Origin: Thiobacillus sp.
Lineage (GTDB): Bacteria > Pseudomonadota > Gammaproteobacteria > Burkholderiales > Thiobacillaceae
Length of the DNA: 12,169 nucleotides
Assembly: GCA_020217265.1 (NCBI GenBank)
Contig: JAIWOS010000104.1
Location: 1-12,169, forward strand
Direction of reading: 5' to 3'
Of the stretch, positions 6,993 to 12,169 are shown piece after piece. The notes beneath the pieces were generated by a model that did not search any database, was not told where the DNA came from, and saw only the letters and a list, made by a program, of their open reading frames with translations. Both the position numbers and the translations under genes were made by a program. Position 1 is the first letter of the stretch. Every line of letters begins with the position of its first letter.

Positions 6993-7763
6993 TTGTCGTC
7001 CCCGTCCGCCGCCCAGCCGGTCGATTTGCAGGCCCTGAACCTTGAGGATGCGCGTGCGCTTCTGGAACACGACGCGCAAAACGGCGACCGCGAAGCCGGC
7101 GAATCCGCAACCCACTATTTGCAGCGCGTGATCGATGGCCTGTGCGACCTTTCGCTCAAGGATCCGCTGACCGGGCTGGGCAACCGCCGCCATTTCCATG
7201 CCGTACTCGGCCGCTCGATCGAAGCGGTCGCCCGCACCGGCGATTCGGTGCTGTTGCTCCTGCTCGACATCGATCACTTCAAGCGCATCAACGACACGCA
7301 CGGCCACCACGCCGGCGATCAGGTGCTGCGCGCCATCGCCGCCTGCCTGGCGCGCTGCGTGCGCCCGATGGATACGGTTGCGCGCTACGGCGGCGAGGAA
7401 TTCGCCCTCATCCTGCCGCACTGCCGGCCGGGCTTCGGCCTGGTCGTCGCCGAACGGGTCCGTGAAGCCATTGCCGCGCTTACGATTTCCGTGGCGCCCT
7501 TGCAGACGTTGCGGGCCACGGTCAGCGTCGGCGGCGCGTATGCCCCCGAGTGGGTACGCTCGACCGCCGAGCTGTGGATCGAACGCGCCGACCAGCAGCT
7601 CTACCGCGCCAAGGCCGAAGGGCGCAACCGGGTGTGCCTGGACCAGCCGCGCGAACTCGCGGTGAGCGCCGAGGAAAAAGGCCTGCTGTTCAGCCAGCTG
7701 GATCTTGACGAGCTGCCGCCCCCCGGCGTGCCCGCTCCCACCGCGCATCGGGTCAACGCATGA
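6993..7763 (+). CDS. GGDEF-domain diguanylate cyclase
   Basis: This protein is predicted to make cyclic di-GMP from two GTP. In a 256-residue reading from TTG at 6993, residues 1-50 are a helical stretch with no recognised sensor domain. The GGDEF domain starts at DPLTGLGNRRHF (58-69), followed by the metal-binding LDIDHFKRINDTHGHHAGD (Asp92). The active-site signature is GGEEF (133-137), a functional variant, and RxxD (RPMD, 124-127) sits exactly five residues before it, so feedback inhibition by c-di-GMP is expected. No transmembrane segment is seen. The start is uncertain: no ATG or GTG lies in frame ahead of the domain. TTG at 6930, 6993 and 7026 are the options, and 6993 fits the promoter candidate. 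The stop overlaps the next gene's start (ATGA), so the two are probably translated together. Confidence 0.9.
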   Translation: MSSPSAAQPVDLQALNLEDARALLEHDAQNGDREAGESATHYLQRVIDGLCDLSLKDPLTGLGNRRHFHAVLGRSIEAVARTGDSVLLLLLDIDHFKRINDTHGHHAGDQVLRAIAACLARCVRPMDTVARYGGEEFALILPHCRPGFGLVVAERVREAIAALTISVAPLQTLRATVSVGGAYAPEWVRSTAELWIERADQQLYRAKAEGRNRVCLDQPRELAVSAEEKGLLFSQLDLDELPPPGVPAPTAHRVNA

Positions 7764-8590
7764 ACGAAACTGTCACTCCTGCCGACCCGCAGCCTGTCGT
7801 CATGGCGCAGAACCCCATAGGCAAGGTCGTTGCCGTCACCAGCGGCAAGGGTGGCGTCGGCAAAACCTTCGTTTCGGCCAATCTCGCCGCCGCCCTTGCC
7901 CGGCGCGGCCTGCGGGTGCTGGTGCTCGACGCCGACCTCGGGCTCGCCAACCTCGACGTCGTCCTGAATCTCTATCCCAAGCTCACCCTGCACGACGTAT
8001 TCACCGGCAAGGCCACGCTGGAGGAGGCCATCCTGCCCGCGCCAGGCGGCTTTTCGGTGCTGCTGGCGGGCTCTGGCATGGTCGAGTATTCACGGCTCAC
8101 CCCCGAGGTGCGCAGCGAATTCCTGCGCGTGGTGCACAGCCTGGTGCCGCGCTACGACGTGGTTCTGCTGGATACCGGCGCGGGGATTTCGGACGTGGTG
8201 CTGTTCGCCGTGTCGCTGGCGTCCGAAGTCCTGATGGTGGCGACCCCCGAGCCGACCTCGCTGACCGACGCGTACGCCACGATCAAGGTGCTGGCCGGAC
8301 AGCAACAGCGCGATCAGGTCCGCCTGATCGTCAACCAGACCAGCCGTGCCGGCTCGGGCCTCGCCATCACCCGGCAACTGCAACAGGTGCTCGACCGCTT
8401 CGTGGTCGGCGCGCTGGGACGGCCGTTCACCCTGGCGCATCTGGGCGACATTCCGGCCGACCCCGAGGTGCGGCAGGCCGTGATGCGCCGCCAGTTGCTG
8501 GTTAAGTCCCTGCCGGACAGCCCGGCCGCCACGGCCATCGCACAGATTGCGCACGCGCTGAAGGAAAAGCTGGCCGCCAAGTCCGGCTGA
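7760..8590 (+). CDS. MinD/ParA-family ATPase, FlhG (FleN)-like
   Basis: This 276-residue P-loop ATPase has the deviant Walker A motif of the MinD/ParA class, SGKGGVGKT (about 28-36, signature Lys30 and catalytic Lys35). DADLGLANLDVVLNL (58-72), close to MinD and FlhG, follows, and the Walker B-like VVLLDTGAG has Asp138. Such proteins dimerise on ATP and position cell poles, flagella or other cargo. The N-terminus lacks the DQAxxLR activator motif that FlhG uses on FlhF, and no MinE, flagellar gene or clear membrane-targeting tail is visible. It is best called an orphan MinD/FlhG-like protein. It overlaps the GGDEF gene by four bases, which suggests a shared function such as locating or gating the cyclase. 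A second in-frame ATG at 7802 (MAQNPIGKVV) is an alternative start, but the coupled start is preferred. Confidence 0.9.
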   Translation: MNETVTPADPQPVVMAQNPIGKVVAVTSGKGGVGKTFVSANLAAALARRGLRVLVLDADLGLANLDVVLNLYPKLTLHDVFTGKATLEEAILPAPGGFSVLLAGSGMVEYSRLTPEVRSEFLRVVHSLVPRYDVVLLDTGAGISDVVLFAVSLASEVLMVATPEPTSLTDAYATIKVLAGQQQRDQVRLIVNQTSRAGSGLAITRQLQQVLDRFVVGALGRPFTLAHLGDIPADPEVRQAVMRRQLLVKSLPDSPAATAIAQIAHALKEKLAAKSG

Positions 8591-8603
8591 ATATCCCTGA
8601 CGT

Positions 8604-9428
8604 TTATCCGACTTCGGGCGCGTGCATGACCAGCGCCCGCACCCGCTCCGGTTCCAGACGCAGCAGCGCGCCGATCGCCCGATAGTCGTCCGGCAGCGCC
8701 GGGTTGTCCCAACCCTGCATTGAGTGCCGCGCCAGATTCACCGCCAGCATCACGTTCCTCACCCGGGTCGATTGCGCCTCGGCAGGGTCGAACAGGTTCA
8801 GCAGCAATTCCGGCAAGTGCCATTCGATCACCAGTTGCCGCTGCAACTCCACCCCGGTAAAGCCGAGCACCTGCCTTTGCGCATCCGCGCTGCGCAAATC
8901 GGGAGCGGCTTGCTGGCGCCGGCGGATTTCCAGCATCGGCCCAGGATTGAAACACCACATCAGCATTTCGGCCGAATGCGACAGCAGCGCCGATACCTGG
9001 ACTTCTTCCGCATGCAGATCGTGCAGGCGCAACGCCCAGTCGAATGCGTAGTGCGCCGCGCGCTGAGCCCGCCGCACCGTGCGCAGCAGATGAATCAGCG
9101 CGTCCGCATGGCCGCGCAGCAGGTCTTCGGCGACGGGACGCGCCGGCAACTCTCGGAAGAACGTCTCCAGACCCAGCATCAGCAAGGTCTGCTTGACATC
9201 GACGAGTTCGTACGCCTGCCGCCTGCCCTTGCGCTGCTGCATATGGCGCAACAGCTTGACCGTCATCAGCGGATCGTCGGTCACCACGCCCGCCACCGTG
9301 CGGGCATTCAGCGCGTCTTCGTCCCCACGCAGGCGATCCAGCTCGCGCGCACTGTGTTTGAGCACCGGTATTTCGGCCTTGCCGAGCCAGTCGACCCAGC
9401 CTGCCAGGGTTTGAGGGCGATCCGACAT
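8604..9428 (-). CDS. HDOD-domain protein
   Basis: HDOD domains are helical relatives of HD phosphohydrolases without the metal-binding residues, used in bacterial signalling, often near c-di-GMP enzymes and motility functions. The 274-residue product shows the family opening LAGWVDWLGKAEIPVLKHSARELDRL (about 8-33). TDDPLMTVKLLRHM (50-63) and LLMLGLETFFREL follow, then a central ALLSHSAEMLMWCFNPGPMLEIRRRQ segment. No extra catalytic domain (EAL, GGDEF, kinase) is attached. AGGAGG lies four bases before the ATG, a strong ribosome site that fixes this start. The gene converges with the MinD-like ATPase, with only 13 bases between stops and no obvious terminator, so transcripts probably overlap. 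Partner and signal are unknown. Confidence 0.87.
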   Translation of the reverse strand: MSDRPQTLAGWVDWLGKAEIPVLKHSARELDRLRGDEDALNARTVAGVVTDDPLMTVKLLRHMQQRKGRRQAYELVDVKQTLLMLGLETFFRELPARPVAEDLLRGHADALIHLLRTVRRAQRAAHYAFDWALRLHDLHAEEVQVSALLSHSAEMLMWCFNPGPMLEIRRRQQAAPDLRSADAQRQVLGFTGVELQRQLVIEWHLPELLLNLFDPAEAQSTRVRNVMLAVNLARHSMQGWDNPALPDDYRAIGALLRLEPERVRALVMHAPEVG

Positions 9429-9572
9429 TGCACCTCCTGTCGCGGTTTCGCTTCGTCTACAAAGTGTATCGGCCCCGAAACGGCTGGCTTGAGCCGACGT
9501 CGGGCAAGGTCAGGAGTAGTGGCCCCATGCACCCGGGCTGACGGATTGCGAACCGGAACGACGAACGTTTTG

Positions 9573-9601
9573 CGAATCCGCGACTCCCACCTCCGGATTC
9601 G
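9573..9601 (+). promoter_or_regulatory. Hairpin in the transaldolase leader
   Basis: CGAATCCG (9573-9580) and CGGATTCG (9594-9601) form a perfect 8-bp stem around a 13-base loop, ending 8 bases before the AAGGAGG ribosome site of the transaldolase. It lies in the 193-base divergent gap between the HDOD gene and the transaldolase gene, where I see no clear promoter on either strand. It could be an mRNA leader structure or an operator; neither is demonstrated. Confidence 0.4.
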
Positions 9602-9621
9602 ATTCTTTCAAGGAGGATGGC

Positions 9622-10701
9622 ATGAACCCTGCCCAACAGACCGCCGCGCTCGGCCAGAGCCTGTGGCTCGACAATCTCTCCCGCAGCCTGATTCACGACG
9701 GCATCCTGGCGCGGCACATTGCCGAGCACGGGATTAGCGGCGTGACTTCCAATCCGGCGATTTTCCAGAATGCGCTGGCGACGAGCCCCTGGTACGCCGA
9801 CGATCTGGCGAAATTGCGAAGTAGCGAGCCGGACCTGGAGCGCCGTTTCGAGGCTCTGGCCATCCCGGACATCCAGGCCGCGTGCGACCTGCTCGACCCC
9901 GTGTACGAGCGCACCGGCGGACGCGATGGCTACGTCAGCCTGGAGGTTGCTCCCAGATGGGCATACGACGCCGGCAAAACCATCGAGGAAGCGCAGCGTC
10001 TGTCGGCAGCGGTGAACCGGCGCAATCTGCTCGTCAAGGTGCCAGGCACGCCGGAGGGCGTGACGGCATTCGAGGCGCTGACCACGCTCGGCATCAATGT
10101 GAACGTGACGCTGCTGTTCTCGCTGGCGCAGACGCAGGCCATCTTCGACGCCTACATCCGTGGCCTGGCCGCACGCGCGGCGGCGGGCGGCGATGTGCGC
10201 AAAAGCCGCGCGGTGGCGAGCCTGTTCCTGTCGCGCGTCGATACCCTGGTCGACGCGCAGCTGGCCGCCATCGGCACGCAGGAAGCGCTGGCCATGCAGG
10301 GCAAGGCGGCGGTGGCGATGGCGAAGCTGGCCTACCAACACTACCTCGCCACCTTCCACGGCGGGCCCTTCGCGGCCCTGCGCGCGCAGGGCGCCACGCC
10401 GCAGACGCTGCTGTGGGCCAGCACCGGCGTGAAGAATCCGGCTTACCGCGACCTCCTCTACGTGGAGCCGCTGATCGGCCCGGAAACGATCAACACCCTG
10501 CCGGACAAGACGCTCGCCGCGCTGGTCGAACACGGCAACGCCGCGGTCCGCGTGACCGAGGGCGTGGCCGAGGCGCAGGCGCAGTTCGACGACCTGTCGA
10601 GGCTTGGGATCGACATGGAGCATGTCGGCCAGAAGCTGCAAAAAGACGGCGTCGAGCTGTTCGAGACGGCGTTCCAGAAGCTTCTGCAGCAAACGGCCTG
10701 A
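9622..10701 (+). CDS. tal: Transaldolase (long type)
   Basis: Transaldolase moves a dihydroxyacetone unit between sedoheptulose 7-phosphate and glyceraldehyde 3-phosphate in the non-oxidative pentose phosphate pathway. The 359-residue length fits the larger subfamily (cyanobacterial, actinobacterial and many proteobacterial enzymes), not the 316-residue Escherichia coli TalB type. Key segments are SLWLDNLSRSLI, GVTSNPAIFQNAL (40-52), SLEVAPRWAYDAGKTI, and the Schiff-base lysine Lys139 in NLLVKVPGTPEGVTAFE. NVNVTLLFSLAQTQAIFDAYIRGL and LWASTGVKNPAYRDLLYVEPLIGPETINTLPDKTL follow, all diagnostic. The ribosome site AAGGAGG at 9610-9616 is strong and fixes the ATG. No other pentose phosphate gene is in the window. 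It is followed after 126 bases by the CBS-domain gene. Confidence 0.96.
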   Translation: MNPAQQTAALGQSLWLDNLSRSLIHDGILARHIAEHGISGVTSNPAIFQNALATSPWYADDLAKLRSSEPDLERRFEALAIPDIQAACDLLDPVYERTGGRDGYVSLEVAPRWAYDAGKTIEEAQRLSAAVNRRNLLVKVPGTPEGVTAFEALTTLGINVNVTLLFSLAQTQAIFDAYIRGLAARAAAGGDVRKSRAVASLFLSRVDTLVDAQLAAIGTQEALAMQGKAAVAMAKLAYQHYLATFHGGPFAALRAQGATPQTLLWASTGVKNPAYRDLLYVEPLIGPETINTLPDKTLAALVEHGNAAVRVTEGVAEAQAQFDDLSRLGIDMEHVGQKLQKDGVELFETAFQKLLQQTA

Positions 10702-10782
10702 GCCGCCGGGAAAACATCTTTTATGCCGCGCTAAAAAATCTTGAATGGACAGGCGCGCCTCACAGGCAGACGATGATTCTCC

Positions 10783-10800
10783 AGGCCGCCGAGGCGGCTT
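10783..10800 (+). other. Short GC hairpin between transaldolase and CBS-domain genes
   Basis: GCCGCC and GGCGGC (10785-10798) face each other around GA, with one G-T and one A-T pair extending the stem outward. It sits 15 bases before the AAGGAG ribosome site of the CBS gene. It lacks a T-run, so it is not a clear terminator. The rest of the 126-base gap shows nothing I can name. Confidence 0.3.
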
Positions 10801-10827
10801 CCCCACAATGTCCGAAGGAGACACGCC

Positions 10828-11415
10828 ATGACCTACACCCGCCTGCCGTCGCGCAATCTCGACAAGACCGCCGGACTCCTGCGCCCCGCCTGCGTGCTTC
10901 CCGACCGCGTCACGCTGGACAATCCCGCGCTCGACGTGATGACCGACTTCCGCCGCATGACCGCCTTCATCGCCACCCCCGGCGACACCATCGCCCAGGC
11001 GGAAGAACGCATGCACCGCCGCAAGGTGAAACTGCTGTTCGTGATGGATGGCGAGGACAAGGTGGCGGGGCTCATCACCAGCACCGACATCCAGGGCGAA
11101 AAGCCCTTGCAGGTCGTGCAGAGCCGTGGCATCCGCCGCGACGAGATCACGGTGGCAGACATCATGACGCCGGTCGACCGGCTGGAAGCCATCGACTATG
11201 ACGATCTCGCCCACGCCCGTGTCGGCCATGTGCTGGAAACGCTGAAAGCACGCGGTCGCCAGCACGCCCTGGTGATCGAGCAGGTCGGCAACCGGCAGAT
11301 GGTGCGCGGCCTGCTGTCGCTCACGCAATTGTGCAAGCAGCTCGGCGTGGTGGTGGAAACCGCCGAGATCGCGCATACCTTCACCGAAATCGAACAGCAA
11401 CTGGCGCACGCCTGA
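10828..11415 (+). CDS. Two-CBS-domain protein
   Basis: CBS domain pairs bind adenine nucleotides or similar ligands and usually sense energy state. The 195-residue product has a 35-residue N-terminal lead. CBS1 spans about 36-90 (DVMTDFRRMTAFIATPGDTIAQAEERM, then LLFVMDGEDKVAGLITSTDI) and CBS2 about 108-172 (TVADIMTPVDRLEAIDYDDL, then HALVIEQVGNRQMVRGLLSLTQL). The two D-(I/V)-MT motifs and the GLI/GLL-S-T/L turns mark the repeats. No enzymatic domain is fused, so it is a stand-alone regulator or ligand buffer with an unknown partner. AAGGAG lies 7 bases before the ATG. A strong terminator follows 18 bases after the stop, closing the unit. It may be co-transcribed with the transaldolase. Confidence 0.88.
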   Translation: MTYTRLPSRNLDKTAGLLRPACVLPDRVTLDNPALDVMTDFRRMTAFIATPGDTIAQAEERMHRRKVKLLFVMDGEDKVAGLITSTDIQGEKPLQVVQSRGIRRDEITVADIMTPVDRLEAIDYDDLAHARVGHVLETLKARGRQHALVIEQVGNRQMVRGLLSLTQLCKQLGVVVETAEIAHTFTEIEQQLAHA

Positions 11416-11433
11416 GCCGCCTGCCCCTGCCGC

Positions 11434-11463
11434 AACGCCCGCCGCGCGCGGGCGTTTTCGTTT
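11434..11463 (+). terminator. Intrinsic terminator after the CBS-domain gene
   Basis: AACGCCCGC (11434-11442) and GCGGGCGTT (11448-11456) form a perfect 9-bp stem with a 5-base loop, followed by TTCGTTT. It begins 18 bases after the CBS gene stop. This is the clearest Rho-independent terminator in the window, and it separates the CBS gene from the downstream TPP-enzyme gene. Confidence 0.85.
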
Positions 11464-11522
11464 GCACCGAGGTTTCCGCACACGGCGTCCTGTGCTCAAA
11501 TCCGCCTGCCGGCGCTCCGAGA

Positions 11523-11544
11523 GGTGTCGGCGGAGCGAGACACC
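11523..11544 (+). promoter_or_regulatory. Hairpin ahead of the TPP-enzyme start
   Basis: GGTGTC (11523-11528) and GACACC (11539-11544) pair around a 10-base loop that contains GGAG. The stem ends 14 bases before the ATG. The only Shine-Dalgarno-like GGAG (11532-11535) is in the loop and too far from the ATG to act linearly. A leader structure is possible, but the stem is short. Confidence 0.25.
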
Positions 11545-11558
11545 CCGACCAAGCCATC

Positions 11559-12169
11559 ATGAACATCACCGTCAGCGAACTCCTCGTCCGCTATCTGGAA
11601 CGCCTGGGCATCGCCCCGATCTTTGGCATGCCCGGCGCGCACATCCTGCCGGTTTATGATCAGCTACAGGGCGCGCGCATGCGCACCGTGCTGGTCAAGC
11701 ACGAACAGGGCGCCGCCTTCATGGCCTGCGGCTACGCTCGCATGGCAAACCGCCCCTCGGCCTGCATCGCCACCGCCGGCCCCGGTGCGACCAACCTCGT
11801 CACCGGCATCGCCAACGCCTACGCGGAGCGCCTGCCGGTGCTGGCGATTACCGGCGAAACCTCGACCTACATCTTCGGTCGTGGCGGTTTGCAAGAGAGC
11901 GCGGGCGACGGCGGCACCATCGACCAGGTCGCGCTGTTCAAGCCGATCACGCGCTACGCCCGGCGCATCGAACGCACCGACTATCTCGGCCAGGTACTGA
12001 ATCAGGCCACGCAGGCGCTGCTCGGCCGCACGCCGGGGCCGGTGCTGTTGACGGTGCCCTACAACGTGCAGAAGGAAACGGTCGATGCGGACGTGCTCGA
12101 TCAGGTGCACATTCCCGCGGCGGGGCCGGCGTCCGTGCCGCCGGCGGACGCGCTCGCCGAGCTGAGCCG
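11559..12169 (+). CDS. Thiamine-diphosphate enzyme, acetolactate synthase-like (partial, runs off right edge)
   Basis: The first 203 codons of a TPP-dependent enzyme of the acetolactate synthase/pyruvate oxidase superfamily are present. The N-terminal Pyr domain is complete: MNITVSELLVRYLERLGIAPIFGMPGAHILPVYD, the cofactor-activating glutamate Glu49 in KHEQGAAFMACGYAR, and TAGPGATNLVTGIANAYAERLPVLAITGE (72-100). GGLQESAGDGGTIDQVALFKPITRYARRI follows, then RTPGPVLLTVPYNVQKE, which closes the domain. The FAD/nucleotide-fold middle domain and the C-terminal PP domain (GDG...N motif) lie beyond the window, so the reaction cannot be fixed. Acetolactate synthase, a decarboxylase or another carboligase are all open. 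No ilvN or other branched-chain gene is next to it here. The ATG at 11559 has no good ribosome site; it is the family-consistent start. It is preceded by a terminator, so it begins a new unit. Confidence 0.88.
   Translation, partial: MNITVSELLVRYLERLGIAPIFGMPGAHILPVYDQLQGARMRTVLVKHEQGAAFMACGYARMANRPSACIATAGPGATNLVTGIANAYAERLPVLAITGETSTYIFGRGGLQESAGDGGTIDQVALFKPITRYARRIERTDYLGQVLNQATQALLGRTPGPVLLTVPYNVQKETVDADVLDQVHIPAAGPASVPPADALAELS

Noticed and set aside
6795..7748. A 317-codon minus-strand frame opposite the GGDEF gene
   Set aside because: The plus strand has an intact GGEEF site, RxxD site and metal-binding motif, so the antisense frame is not credible.
9457..11499. A 680-codon open frame on the minus strand across the transaldolase and CBS genes
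   Set aside because: It is antisense to two confidently identified genes, and its translation is rich in His, Arg, Gln and Asp as expected from the complement of GC-rich codons. It also runs through an intrinsic terminator. No domain is recognisable.

Overview
The window is GC-rich, densely coded chromosomal DNA from a betaproteobacterium. The best clue is the minus-strand order leuC, entericidin-like lipoprotein, leuD, leuB, asd, fimV, an arrangement I associate with that class. A DsrC/TusE-family protein and the overall gene set would suit a sulfur-oxidising Thiobacillus-like member of the Nitrosomonadales, but that narrower placement is inference. No rRNA, tRNA, CRISPR array, insertion sequence or phage gene was seen. 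No stretch above 300 bases lacks a gene; the longest gap is 193 bases (9429-9621).

Left half (1-6403, all minus strand, so transcribed right to left): a 3-phenylpropionate-type MFS transporter, then leuC, a 41-residue entericidin-like lipoprotein gene, leuD, leuB, asd and the start of fimV, which runs off the left edge. LeuC, LeuD and LeuB carry out the isomerisation and oxidation steps of leucine synthesis. Asd makes aspartate semialdehyde for lysine/diaminopimelate, threonine and methionine. FimV is a cell-envelope protein of polar assembly and type IV pili. A large inverted repeat built of tandem octamers lies between leuD and leuB.

Middle (6404-9428): a plus-strand gene for a DsrC/TusE-family protein that keeps the upstream cysteine but lacks the C-terminal one. 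A GC-rich perfect palindrome follows it. Next come a GGDEF diguanylate cyclase and, overlapping it by four bases, a MinD/FlhG-like ATPase. A minus-strand HDOD-domain gene converges on the ATPase with only 13 bases between stops. This is a compact signalling block, probably concerned with c-di-GMP output and possibly polar or motility functions.

Right part (9622-12169, plus strand): a long-type transaldolase, a two-CBS-domain protein ending in a strong intrinsic terminator, and the first 203 codons of a thiamine-diphosphate enzyme of the acetolactate-synthase superfamily, cut by the window end.

The core metabolic genes are ordinary and confidently assigned. The parts worth a second look are the cysteine-depleted DsrC paralogue, the GGDEF-ATPase-HDOD block, the lipoprotein gene inside the leucine operon, and the octamer inverted repeat in front of leuB.
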